From: Gallionellaceae bacterium UBA5126
Lineage (GTDB): Bacteria > Pseudomonadota > Gammaproteobacteria > Burkholderiales > Gallionellaceae
NCBI GenBank assembly: GCA_002414205.1
Contig: DHYQ01000003.1
Span: forward strand, 1,673 to 19,481
Reading direction: 5' to 3'
DNA length: 17,809 nt
Numbering within the stretch: the stretch's first letter is position 1; each line of letters opens with the position of its first letter. Of this stretch, positions 7,021 to 14,704 are shown in pieces. The position numbers were made by a program, and so were the translations under genes. Below the pieces are notes generated by a model, which did not search any database, was not told the DNA's origin, and saw only the letters and a list, made by a program, of their open reading frames with translations.

Positions 7021-8639
7021 GACACCACCCCCTGCAACCCCACCACACGCTGTACTTCCGCCAGCGAGGTCATACCTTGCAGAACCCGACGCAACCCCTC
7101 CATCACCAAGGGCCGAAAGCCTTTTTCCAGTAAATGATGGCGCAATTGACGTGCCGAGGCACGGCGGGCGATCAACTCTTCCAACGCTGCATCGACCCGC
7201 AGCACCTCCATCAAGGCCATTCGCCCGTGATAGCCAATATGCCGACAATGCTCACAACCGACCGGGCGATACAGCACGCTGTCCGCCGTGATGCCGGGCA
7301 GGGCCAGTTCTTCCTGATTGGGCATCAAGGGCTGACGACAGTGAGGACACAACACCCGCACCAGTCGCTGTGCCACCACGCCGATCAAATTGCTGGCCAT
7401 AATGTCCGGCAGCACGCCGATGTCCAGCAAACGGGGAATCGCCCCCAGCGCAGAATTGCTGTGCAGGGTCGCGTACACCTGGTGGCCGGTCATGGCGGCG
7501 CGGAAAGCCATGTCCGCCGTGGCCGCATCACGAATTTCCCCTACCAGGATGATGTCGGGATCCTGACGCAAAATCGAACGTATGCCTTGGGCGAAATCCA
7601 GTTTGGCGGTTTCATTGATGGAGGTCTGCCGTACCAGTGGCAGCGGATATTCCACCGGATCTTCCAGCGTCATGATGTTGACGCCTTCGCGGTTAAGATG
7701 GGTGAGGATGGAGTACAGGGTAGTGGTTTTGCCACTACCGGTCGGCCCGGTGACCAGAATCAGGCCCTCCGGTTGCGCCAACAAACCAGTCAGCCGAGCC
7801 AACGTATCCTCGGCCAAACCCAGTTGCGACAACGGCACGATGCCCTGCTGGCGGTCAAGAATGCGCAATACCACATTTTCACCATGGGTCACCGGATGAG
7901 ACGACACCCGAAAATCAATACTTCGCCCCGACAAATGCAAGGAAAAGCGCCCATCCTGCGGCGCGCGGGTTTCGGCAATATTCATGCCCGCCAAGACTTT
8001 AAGCCGCACTAACATGCCGGGCCACCAACCCGGATGCAAGCTGCGCATCGCCTGCAACACCCCATCCAGGCGGTAACGTACCCGTAAAAATCCCAGCTCT
8101 GGCTCAAAATGAATGTCGGAGGCCGCGCGCTGAACGGCGTCTGCCAGCAGCGCCTCCACCAATCGCACCACCGGCTGACTGGATTCGTCGACGGGGTAAG
8201 TAGATGCTTGCGGCTGCGCATCTTCAGGCGCCATTGCCTGCAATATACCGTCGATAGATTGCCTAACCTCATAATGCTGCTCGATGGCGCGCCGAATATC
8301 AGCGGCATCGGCGCGCAAGGACACGATCGAGCGTTGAGGCCCCAGCAAAGCGCGTACCTGATCCAGTGCAATCAAATTCTCAGGATCTGCCAGTGCCAGG
8401 CAAAAACGTTGTTCATCCAAAGCCAACGGCAACAGTTGATAGCGACGCGCCACGTCATGCGGAATACACGCCAAAGCCGCCGCTTGCACCACAACCTGTG
8501 CCAAATCCACAAGCGTGGATGTATCCGCATCGACGAATGACGGACAACCGCCCTGACAAGGCTGACCTGTCGCAACAGAGGTTCGCTCCAAGAACGACGA
8601 ACTGGATTGTGCGCTTGTGGTATCCAACATGTTATTCAC
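7017..8639 (-). CDS. Pilus/secretion assembly ATPase, GspE/PilB/MshE family
   Basis: A 540-residue cytoplasmic hexameric ATPase that powers pilin polymerisation. Motifs in order: Walker A GPTGSGKT (298-305), Asp box TLEDPVEY (324-331), Walker B IILVGEIRD (363-371), His box TGHQVYATLHS (384-394), and a tetracysteine zinc site CPHC (431-434) with CEHC (462-465), typical of extension ATPases rather than retraction PilT. The N-terminal region (about 58-122, IPHDVARRYQLLPLAL... ADPENLIALDQVR) is the usual GspE N1 domain. The tandem RLG-type repeats that bind c-di-GMP in MshE are not visible. The gene may start at GTG 8639 (GTGA overlap with the TPR gene) or at ATG 8630; neither has a strong Shine-Dalgarno, although GGTGA lies just before 8630. 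Confidence 0.95.
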   Translation of the reverse strand: MNNMLDTTSAQSSSSFLERTSVATGQPCQGGCPSFVDADTSTLVDLAQVVVQAAALACIPHDVARRYQLLPLALDEQRFCLALADPENLIALDQVRALLGPQRSIVSLRADAADIRRAIEQHYEVRQSIDGILQAMAPEDAQPQASTYPVDESSQPVVRLVEALLADAVQRAASDIHFEPELGFLRVRYRLDGVLQAMRSLHPGWWPGMLVRLKVLAGMNIAETRAPQDGRFSLHLSGRSIDFRVSSHPVTHGENVVLRILDRQQGIVPLSQLGLAEDTLARLTGLLAQPEGLILVTGPTGSGKTTTLYSILTHLNREGVNIMTLEDPVEYPLPLVRQTSINETAKLDFAQGIRSILRQDPDIILVGEIRDAATADMAFRAAMTGHQVYATLHSNSALGAIPRLLDIGVLPDIMASNLIGVVAQRLVRVLCPHCRQPLMPNQEELALPGITADSVLYRPVGCEHCRHIGYHGRMALMEVLRVDAALEELIARRASARQLRHHLLEKGFRPLVMEGLRRVLQGMTSLAEVQRVVGLQGVVS

Positions 8640-9328
8640 CGTTGCAAAGACTGAATATGCTGTTCTAGTTGTACGCGCGGCAACACATCTGGTGCCTTAT
8701 CCATCAGCGATAAGGCGCGCTGATAAAACATCAGCGCTTGGCTTTTTTGTCCAAGCTGCTCCAGACTGACTGCCAGATTGAAGCTGACCAGCACATGCCG
8801 TGGATGCAGACGATAGGCGGAGAAATATGCCTGTTGCGCCTCTCCCCAGCGCAACTGACGCGCGTAATAATTGCCCAGAGCAAGATGCAAAGACGGCGAA
8901 TCCTGCTGTCGCTGCAACCAGCGCTTTAGATGACTCTCCACCTCCTCCGTCGCCATAAAATCCGATAAAGCCGCGTGGGCCAGCGCATTTTCAGGTTCGA
9001 TCACCAACGCTCGCTGGTAGTACTGCATCGCTAATGCATTTTCGCCCCCCTGTTGTGCAATTGCCGCCAACCCCAGCAAGGCATCCACGTTGCGCGGCAC
9101 CTGGGCCAACACCTGCTGATACAGACCTTCTGCCAAGACGTGTTCGCCGGCTTGGTAAGCCTGAAAAGCCTGTTGCAAGCGCGCATCCAGCGACGCCGTA
9201 GCATGGGGCACACTGCGCACAACGGCTGGTTGCCCGTTTTTTGCGGCACGATGAGCCGCCTCCTTGACCGGCTCCGCCGCCCACGCCATGGTCACCAGCA
9301 ACAACCACAAACGCACTATTTTGCTCAT
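8636..9328 (-). CDS. TPR-repeat pilus biogenesis protein, MshN-like
   Basis: A 230-residue protein with a signal peptide or signal anchor (MSKIVRLWLLLVTMAWA, possible cut before AEP) and TPR-type helices. Repeats lie near residues 49-80 (AFQAYQAGEHVLAEGLYQQV), 83-115 (ALAMQYYQRALVIEPENALA), 144-176 (LALGNYYARQLRWGEAQQAY) and 178-209 (FNLAVSLEQLGQKSQALMFY). MshN and PilF/PilW are comparable TPR proteins in pilus systems; PilF helps secretin assembly. Its place between the secretin and the ATPase fits MshN. It lacks the lipobox of PilF-type lipoproteins, because no Cys follows the hydrophobic segment. ATG 9328 is supported by GGAGGT five bases upstream and by an ATGA overlap with the secretin stop. 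Confidence 0.85.
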   Translation of the reverse strand: MSKIVRLWLLLVTMAWAAEPVKEAAHRAAKNGQPAVVRSVPHATASLDARLQQAFQAYQAGEHVLAEGLYQQVLAQVPRNVDALLGLAAIAQQGGENALAMQYYQRALVIEPENALAHAALSDFMATEEVESHLKRWLQRQQDSPSLHLALGNYYARQLRWGEAQQAYFSAYRLHPRHVLVSFNLAVSLEQLGQKSQALMFYQRALSLMDKAPDVLPRVQLEQHIQSLQR

Positions 9329-11088
9329 GGCGCACCTCCAGGTATTTCATTCAGCAGAAACCGCCCGTCCGGCAAATAGTCACGCAGGGCGCGGTAATCT
9401 CCATCCACATGCGCACTGCGAATGACCGTGGGCCGCAAAAAAATCACCAACTCGGTTTTTTCATTGTTGTCGTTGCGCTGCTTGAACAACTCCCCAGCTA
9501 CCGGCAAGCGCGACAAGCCCGGCACCGCATCGGTCAGATTGTTGACGCTGTCCTGCATCAGCCCGCCCAGTACGGCGATCTGATTGTTTTCCACCCGCAT
9601 CACCGATTCCATTTCGCGGGTCTGGGTTTGCGGAATGCGGCTGACCACGCCCGCGCGGGCCAAATCGGGATTGGGGTCATTCACAAAGCTGGTGACACGC
9701 GAAATCGACGGTTTGAGGTTGAACAACACCGAATCGTTTTCGCTGATCTGCGGGGTGACGCTCATGGTAAAGCCCACCGGCAGGGTGGTCGGCGAGCTGG
9801 TATAGCTGGTTTGCGAGCCGGTCTGATTGGTGACGGTATTCGCCGCCAGGGTGAAATAGACATAGTTGTCCACCACCTTGATGATGGCGGTCTGGTTGTT
9901 GATGACACTCAACTTGGGACTGGACAGTACCCGCACATTGCCAAAGGATTCCAGCAACGATACTTGCGAACCGATGCCGCCCGCGCCGGGATTGGTAATC
10001 ACGCCGAAAGCACCTTGCCCTACGCCAGTCGGCAAACCGACGCTGTTTTGAAACAACTTGAAGCTTTTGCCGTTGGCCCTGAGCATGGCCGACCAGTTGA
10101 TGCCCTGACGATATTGCTGACTCAGTCGCACTTCGACAATGGTCGCTTCTATCATCACTTGGCGACGGGTACGGCTCATTACCTCGTCAATGAAGGCCTG
10201 GATTTTTTCATGTTGGCGGGCCGTGGCGCGCACCGTGAGCAGACCGGCTTCCGGACTGACAATCACCGAGGCGGCTTCGCGGAAGGTGCTGCGCTTGGTA
10301 ATCGTGGTACCGCCCTCCTCGAAATTGATGGGGTTGGGACTGTTTTCCACGCCAATCACCCGCGCCGTGCCGCGCCGTCCGTTACCGGGTTGCACGCCCG
10401 TGCCAGAGCTGCTGGCAGCCTTGACCTGTTGCACGGAGGTTTCGCTGGAGCCTTCCGGGAGAATTTTGTCGGTTTCGCGCAAAATATCGCGCACATTCTG
10501 CGCCAAGGTTTCCCAAAAACGGTTGTGCGACACATTTTTCAAGCTAACCGAGGAATTGTTATTCGGGACATTGACCGCACCTGCACTATTCGGGCCATTA
10601 GAAGCCGTGACTTGCGCACTGGTGACCAACACGCTCTCGGCATCACGGGTCATGTTGACGTAATCAATCTTGTAATTGCGCAAATACGGCCGATCGGGCA
10701 TCACCACCAGATGCCCCGCCTGCAATTCGTAACGCATGTCCACCTGCTGAGCCATGCGCGTCAGGATTTGTGGCAGGGTTTGCTCAATTGCATTCAGGGT
10801 AATCTCGCCATCGATACCGGGATGAATGTCCAGATCCAGCTTGGCATCGCGTGCCAAGGCCAGCAGAAGCTCCTGTACCGGCAGATTTACCACCACAACA
10901 CTGTACGTTGGAATTTTTTGAATCGGACGTGGCGGAGGAAGAATGAGGCTACGCTGTATGGGCTCCGGAATACGGCGCTCGTCCGTCGCCACCGAGCGCA
11001 GCAAATGTGCACCCGAAGGTTGCAGCGGCACCGTTGTACAGGCGCAGAGCAAACAAACACTACAAGAAGAAAGCCAACGGAGCCACAT
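9325..11088 (-). CDS. mshL: Outer-membrane secretin lipoprotein, MshL type
   Basis: A 587-residue secretin forming the outer-membrane pore. The N-terminus is a lipoprotein signal peptide ending LLCAC, with Cys17 as the likely lipidated residue. A STN-like domain (about 62-130) is followed by an N1-type region containing a Ser/Asn/Gly-rich loop (about 160-265), then a second N-domain (about 268-320, VSPEAGLLTVRATARQHEKI). The secretin barrel domain occupies about 380-555, with VRVLSSPKLSVINNQTAIIKV, VPGLSRLPVAGELFK and ELVIFLRPTVI. Length, the PLQPSGAH stretch after the lipobox and the neighbouring genes agree with the MSHA-type secretin rather than PilQ (no AMIN domains) or GspD (fewer N domains here). 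It is the first gene of the operon. ATG 11088 is preceded by AGGGAGA at normal spacing. Confidence 0.93.
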   Translation of the reverse strand: MWLRWLSSCSVCLLCACTTVPLQPSGAHLLRSVATDERRIPEPIQRSLILPPPRPIQKIPTYSVVVVNLPVQELLLALARDAKLDLDIHPGIDGEITLNAIEQTLPQILTRMAQQVDMRYELQAGHLVVMPDRPYLRNYKIDYVNMTRDAESVLVTSAQVTASNGPNSAGAVNVPNNNSSVSLKNVSHNRFWETLAQNVRDILRETDKILPEGSSETSVQQVKAASSSGTGVQPGNGRRGTARVIGVENSPNPINFEEGGTTITKRSTFREAASVIVSPEAGLLTVRATARQHEKIQAFIDEVMSRTRRQVMIEATIVEVRLSQQYRQGINWSAMLRANGKSFKLFQNSVGLPTGVGQGAFGVITNPGAGGIGSQVSLLESFGNVRVLSSPKLSVINNQTAIIKVVDNYVYFTLAANTVTNQTGSQTSYTSSPTTLPVGFTMSVTPQISENDSVLFNLKPSISRVTSFVNDPNPDLARAGVVSRIPQTQTREMESVMRVENNQIAVLGGLMQDSVNNLTDAVPGLSRLPVAGELFKQRNDNNEKTELVIFLRPTVIRSAHVDGDYRALRDYLPDGRFLLNEIPGGAP

Positions 11089-11173
11089 TTTCGTCTCCCT
11101 GAGGAATCATCACCGGATGCTGATTAACTCGCAAACTTCACCGACAAATCAGCAACGCGCTCGGATGACTTTC

Positions 11174-11202
11174 AGAATACGCCCGCGTATCCGCTTTTTC
11201 AA
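11174..11202 (-). promoter_or_regulatory. Putative sigma-70 promoter of the pilus operon, with an internal dyad
   Basis: On the minus strand TTGAAA (11197-11202; five of six consensus positions) and TATTCT (11174-11179; four of six) are 17 bases apart. This predicts a transcript start near 11167 and a leader of about 80 bases before mshL. The spacer carries a perfect dyad ATACGC-CC-GCGTAT (11177-11190) that overlaps the upstream edge of the -10 box, a position where a repressor could act. The -35 box lies 7-12 bases beyond the exonuclease stop codon. Read by eye; the -10 box is weak. Confidence 0.45.
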
Positions 11203-11208
11203 TACCTT

Positions 11209-11970
11209 CTAATCGTAGTCAACTATTAAGGGGGCATGATCGGAAAAGCGCTGGGCCGTATACACCGCCGCCTGTCGCGCGTGCACCGCCAGCGCTGGCG
11301 TGGCGATGTGATAATCAATGCGCCAGCCGACGTTGTTTTCCCATGCCCGCCCTCGATTCGACCACCAAGTGTAACTTTCCTGCTGCGGATAGAGGCGACG
11401 GTAGACATCTACCCAGCCCAAAGCCAACACATCACTCAACCAGGCGCGCTCTTCCGGCAGAAAGCCGGAATTTTTGCGATTGCCGCGCCAGTTTTTCAGA
11501 TCAATTTCGTGATGGGCAATGTTCCAGTCACCGCAAATCACCACTTCGCGCCCGCTGGTCAGTAAGTTGCGTAAATGGGGCAAAAAAACAGCCATGAATT
11601 TGAATTTCATCGCTTGTCGCGCTTCCCCGCTAGAGCCGGAAGGCAGATAGACCGACACCACACTGTAGTCAGCAAAATCCAATTGCAGATAGCGTCCCTC
11701 CGCGTCAAATTCTGCCACCCCTAGCCCAACGATGACTGCCTGCGGTTGCTGGCGGCAATAGATGCCGACGCCGCTATAGCCCTTTTTGTCGGCATAGTGA
11801 AAATAACCGTGATAGCCGGCGGGCTGCTGCATAGCTGGCGTCAAATCTGCTGCTTGGGCTTTCAACTCTTGCAAGCAGACGACATCGGCTTGCTGGGTCT
11901 GCATCCAGTCAAAAAAACCCTTGTTGGCGGCAGAACGAATGCCATTCAAATTCATGGAAATAATGCGCAT
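11209..11970 (-). CDS. xthA: Exonuclease III family AP endonuclease
   Basis: A 253-residue Mg-dependent enzyme of the endonuclease/exonuclease/phosphatase fold. It cuts DNA 5' to abasic sites and degrades duplex DNA from 3' ends in base excision repair. Active-site residues expected for the family are present: Asn7/Asn9 region (MNLNGIRSA), Glu35 (LQELKA), Tyr108 (VYLPSGS), Asp148 and Asn150 (CGDWNIAH), Asp219 (GWRIDYH) and Asp244-His245 ([12 protein letters not shown]). ATG 11970 starts the family-typical [10 protein letters not shown]; the Shine-Dalgarno is weak (a GGA). The protein and its place, divergent from pyrE, also resemble Pseudomonas Crc, an RNA-regulation protein of this family. 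Crc has lost several of these residues, so a nuclease is the better call. The promoter probably lies in the shared gap. Confidence 0.93.
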   Translation of the reverse strand: MRIISMNLNGIRSAANKGFFDWMQTQQADVVCLQELKAQAADLTPAMQQPAGYHGYFHYADKKGYSGVGIYCRQQPQAVIVGLGVAEFDAEGRYLQLDFADYSVVSVYLPSGSSGEARQAMKFKFMAVFLPHLRNLLTSGREVVICGDWNIAHHEIDLKNWRGNRKNSGFLPEERAWLSDVLALGWVDVYRRLYPQQESYTWWSNRGRAWENNVGWRIDYHIATPALAVHARQAAVYTAQRFSDHAPLIVDYD

Positions 11971-12029
11971 GGTGTGTCCATAACAGCGAGTCCAGTCGCA
12001 CGAATACGGCGGGAGCATCGCAAGGAAAG

Positions 12030-12059
12030 TTTTCAGATATCGGGAGGCGCCATTATAAT
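12030..12059 (+). promoter_or_regulatory. Putative pyrE promoter
   Basis: A perfect TATAAT (12054-12059) with TTTTCA (12030-12035) 18 bases upstream. Transcription would start around 12064-12066 and leave a leader of only about 28-30 bases that is rich in C and T and lacks a Shine-Dalgarno. The -10 box is part of the palindrome CATTATAATG and overlaps the alternative ATG at 12058, which makes that codon unusable as a start from this promoter. Confidence 0.6.
12052..12057 (-). promoter_or_regulatory. Possible -10 box for the exonuclease gene, shared palindrome
   Basis: Because CATTATAATG (12051-12060) is its own reverse complement, TATAAT also reads on the minus strand at 12052-12057, facing the exonuclease gene 82 bases away. 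No convincing -35 box was found 16-18 bases upstream on that strand, so the promoter would be weak or factor-dependent. Confidence 0.35.
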
Positions 12060-12093
12060 GCCGACGTCCCTCCTTACTATTTTCCTTTGCGCC

Positions 12094-12741
12094 ATGTTCA
12101 ACTTTCGCCAGGATTTCATTCGCTTCGCTGTCGCACAAAAAGTACTGTGTTTTGGCGAGTTTCAAACCAAAGCGGGTCGGCTCTCGCCTTATTTTTTCAA
12201 CGCCGGATTATTCAATGATGGCAGCGCCTTGCGCGCCCTGTCACAGTTTTACGCCCAAGCGATTCAAGCCTCGAACGTACCATTTGACATGCTTTTCGGC
12301 CCTGCCTACAAAGGCATTCCGTTGGCGGCGGGCACCGCGATTGCCTTGGCGGAACAGGGCCGCAACGTCCCGTACAGCTATAACCGTAAGGAAGCCAAGG
12401 ATCACGGCGAGGGCGGCACCACCGTCGGCGCCAAATTACAAGGCCGCGTCCTGATCATCGACGACGTGATCTCTGCTGGCACCTCCGTGCGTGAATCCAT
12501 CCACATCATACAAGCCGCTGGCGCCCAACCCTGCGGCGTTGTGATTGCACTGGATCGCATGGAGCGTGGTCAGGGTGCATTATCTGCGGTGCAGGAAGTG
12601 CGGCAGCAATATGACATCCCGGTCATTGCCATCGCCAGCCTCGACGACTTGTTGAGCTACCTGCAAGACTCCCCTGACATGCAAGCCAACCTGCGTGCAA
12701 CACAACAATATCGTACCCAATACGGGGTGGATCATGACTAA
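12094..12741 (+). CDS. pyrE: Orotate phosphoribosyltransferase
   Basis: A 215-residue cytoplasmic enzyme of pyrimidine synthesis that joins orotate and PRPP to give orotidine 5'-monophosphate and pyrophosphate. Family motifs: [20 protein letters not shown] (21-40), FGPAYKGIP (68-76), the mobile catalytic loop [12 protein letters not shown] (97-108) and the PRPP-binding loop [13 protein letters not shown] (119-131). Length matches the Escherichia coli enzyme. ATG 12094 aligns with the family start ([12 protein letters not shown]), although it has no Shine-Dalgarno. The in-frame ATG at 12058 would add 12 residues but lies inside the predicted -10 box. There is no upstream rph gene or attenuator as in E. 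coli, so control must differ. The stop overlaps the next gene by 8 bases. Confidence 0.97.
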   Translation: MFNFRQDFIRFAVAQKVLCFGEFQTKAGRLSPYFFNAGLFNDGSALRALSQFYAQAIQASNVPFDMLFGPAYKGIPLAAGTAIALAEQGRNVPYSYNRKEAKDHGEGGTTVGAKLQGRVLIIDDVISAGTSVRESIHIIQAAGAQPCGVVIALDRMERGQGALSAVQEVRQQYDIPVIAIASLDDLLSYLQDSPDMQANLRATQQYRTQYGVDHD

Positions 12742-13348
12742 GCGCAGACTGCTCTTGGGATTGTGGTGCCTTTTGACATTCGCCATTTACCCCGCACAGG
12801 CGCGCCTGTACAAATGGGTAGATGACCAAGGTGTGACGCATTATGGCGAAGTCATTCCGCCGGAATTTGCCAATAAATCGCGCAGCAAGTTGTCCGCAGA
12901 AGGTCGGGTCACCGAAACCCAGCAAGTCTTATCGCCAGAACAACGTAAAGCCCAAGAAGCGGCGCTGCAGCAGCAGGCTTTGCAAGATGCCGCGCTACAA
13001 GAGCAAAAGCGCCATGATGCAGCGCTGCTCGGTTCGTACAGCAACGTCGGTGAAATCGACGCCGCCAAGTCACGCAGCCTGCAACAGATTGACGGCCTGA
13101 TCAGCAGCATGGTGGCACAAATCAAAATCAATCAGAATCGTCTGACCACCTTGCAGGCAGAAGAGGCGCAATATCGTAGCAACAAAACGCCCGCCCCAGC
13201 CTCACTGTTGGAAGAAATGCGTGACACCGCCAACCGCATTCTGAAAAAACGCGCCGACTTGGACAAACTCCGCCAAGACCGCAACGCCACTGACGCCCGC
13301 TTTGAAGCAGACAAGACGCGCTTTCTTCAATTAACTGGCGCCCACTGA
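12734..13348 (+). CDS. DUF4124-domain periplasmic protein
   Basis: A 204-residue exported protein of unknown function. It has a signal peptide ([23 protein letters not shown]), then the short beta-rich DUF4124 motif [21 protein letters not shown] directly at the mature N-terminus. This is followed by a long charged, Gln/Ala-rich helical region (about residues 65-200) that is likely coiled coil. DUF4124 proteins are common in beta- and gammaproteobacteria, and their role is not known to me. ATG 12734 overlaps the pyrE stop (ATGACTAA) and is preceded by GGGGTGG, pointing to coupled translation with pyrE. No catalytic residues can be recognised. Confidence 0.85.
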   Translation: MTKRRLLLGLWCLLTFAIYPAQARLYKWVDDQGVTHYGEVIPPEFANKSRSKLSAEGRVTETQQVLSPEQRKAQEAALQQQALQDAALQEQKRHDAALLGSYSNVGEIDAAKSRSLQQIDGLISSMVAQIKINQNRLTTLQAEEAQYRSNKTPAPASLLEEMRDTANRILKKRADLDKLRQDRNATDARFEADKTRFLQLTGAH

Positions 13349-13388
13349 ACAGACGGAGAATCGCCATCCGGGTCGGTCCCATGGACAG

Positions 13389-14699
13389 ATGCTGCGGACA
13401 GGCCCCAATATGCTGACTCACACTCAAGCCAAACAGCTTTACCAACTACGCTGGCGCGCTTTCGCCATTGTTGGTGCTGCATACGTCCTGTCTTTTTTTC
13501 ATCGCTTTGCCCCGGCAGCCATTGCGGGTGACTTACAACAAGCCTTCCATGCCTCAGGCGCCGCCTTGGGGAATCTAGCCGCAACTTATTTCTACATTTA
13601 TACCGTCATGCAAATCCCCACCGGGGTGCTGGCCGACACGTTGGGTGCGCGCCGCCTGGTTGTCATTGGCGGTGTCTTGGCGGGCATGGGTTCGCTACTG
13701 TTTGGCATGGCGGACAGCTTGATGATGGCCTCGATCGGGCGCCTGCTGGTTGGCCTCGGTGTTTCGGTTGTCTTTATTGCGCTGCTGAAACTGAATGCTG
13801 CCTGGTTTCACGATCGCCACTTTGCCACCATGACCGGCTTGTCGATTTTGCTTGGCAATGCCGGTTCGTTACTGGCTGCCAGCCCGTTAGCATGGGCGCT
13901 GGGCTACACCTCTTGGCGCCATATTTTTATCGGGGTAGGCCTGTTTTCCCTCCTGCTGGCCATCCTGGCACAACGTTTTGTGCGCAACCACCCAGGTGAG
14001 GTCGGCTTACCCAGTCTGCGGGAAATTGATGGCAAAACAGCGCACGCGACACATCAAGGCCACTGGTACGACGGTCTGCGGGTCGTCTTGCGCAACCGTG
14101 CCACCTGGCCCGGCTTATGGGTGAATCTCGGCTTGGCTGGCTCGTTGTTTGCTTTTGGCGGCTTGTGGGCCATTCCATTTTTACGCGACGTATATGGCAT
14201 GCCGCGTCCAGAGGCCGCAGCGCATACCAGCCTGCTGTTGGCAGGCTTTGCCTTAGGCGCATTTTTTATCGGCAGCCTATCCGATCGCCTCGGCAAACGT
14301 AAACCTATCATGCTGCTGGCAGCACTGCTGTATTGCCTGAGTTGGCTGCCTTGGTTGAATGGCTGGTCGATCCCCCCCGGCCTGAGCCACAGCCTGTTCT
14401 TCCTCATGGGACTGGGTGCGTCCAGCTTTACCCTCACTTGGTCTTGCGCCAAGGAGGTCAATCCGCATGCACTCTCCGGCATGGCCACTAGCGTAGTGAA
14501 TACCGGCGGTTTTTTGGGCACCGCCATCATGCAACCACTGGTTGGCTGGGCAATTGATCTGTCACATGCGCCCAAACACACCTTGGCGGACTACCAGCTG
14601 GGCTTGTCCATTCTGCTAGGCTTTTCCCTGCTTGGACTATTGTCCGCATTTTTGATCCGGGAAACGTATTGCCGTTATCAAGACAGGACAGCGGGGTAA
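13389..14699 (+). CDS. Major facilitator superfamily transporter
   Basis: A 436-residue inner-membrane permease with about 12 hydrophobic helices in two halves. The MFS signature between helices 2 and 3 reads GVLADTLGARR, and its counterpart in the second half reads GSLSDRLGKRK. The N-terminal segment SFFHRFAPAAIAGDLQ precedes helix 2 as in many organic-anion or sugar-phosphate type MFS proteins. The substrate cannot be told from the sequence. The start may be ATG 13389 (GGACAG nearby) or ATG 13410 (MLTHTQAKQLYQLRW); neither has a strong ribosome site, and the second gives a more typical short cytoplasmic tail. It lies 40 bases after the DUF4124 gene and ends 5 bases before the sigma factor start, so it may be cotranscribed with both. 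Confidence 0.93.
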   Translation: MLRTGPNMLTHTQAKQLYQLRWRAFAIVGAAYVLSFFHRFAPAAIAGDLQQAFHASGAALGNLAATYFYIYTVMQIPTGVLADTLGARRLVVIGGVLAGMGSLLFGMADSLMMASIGRLLVGLGVSVVFIALLKLNAAWFHDRHFATMTGLSILLGNAGSLLAASPLAWALGYTSWRHIFIGVGLFSLLLAILAQRFVRNHPGEVGLPSLREIDGKTAHATHQGHWYDGLRVVLRNRATWPGLWVNLGLAGSLFAFGGLWAIPFLRDVYGMPRPEAAAHTSLLLAGFALGAFFIGSLSDRLGKRKPIMLLAALLYCLSWLPWLNGWSIPPGLSHSLFFLMGLGASSFTLTWSCAKEVNPHALSGMATSVVNTGGFLGTAIMQPLVGWAIDLSHAPKHTLADYQLGLSILLGFSLLGLLSAFLIRETYCRYQDRTAG

Positions 14700-14704
14700 C
14701 AACC

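Noticed and set aside
9409..11127. 572-codon open frame on the plus strand
   Set aside because: It is the antisense of the MshL secretin gene. It has no recognisable motif and is an artefact of GC-rich codon use.
11095..11160. Sigma-54 type promoter for the pilus operon
   Set aside because: The closest GG and GC pair in TCGGTGAAGTTTGC is separated by 8, not 10, bases, and the rest of the consensus is absent.
12058..12093. Earlier in-frame ATG for pyrE with GGGAGG ten bases upstream
   Set aside because: The extra 12 residues do not align with the family N-terminus, and the codon lies inside the perfect TATAAT box.
14669..14704. TTG start extending the sigma factor by 12 residues
   Set aside because: The extension is read from the transporter's coding end in another frame; GTG 14705 has a better ribosome site and a normal family start.
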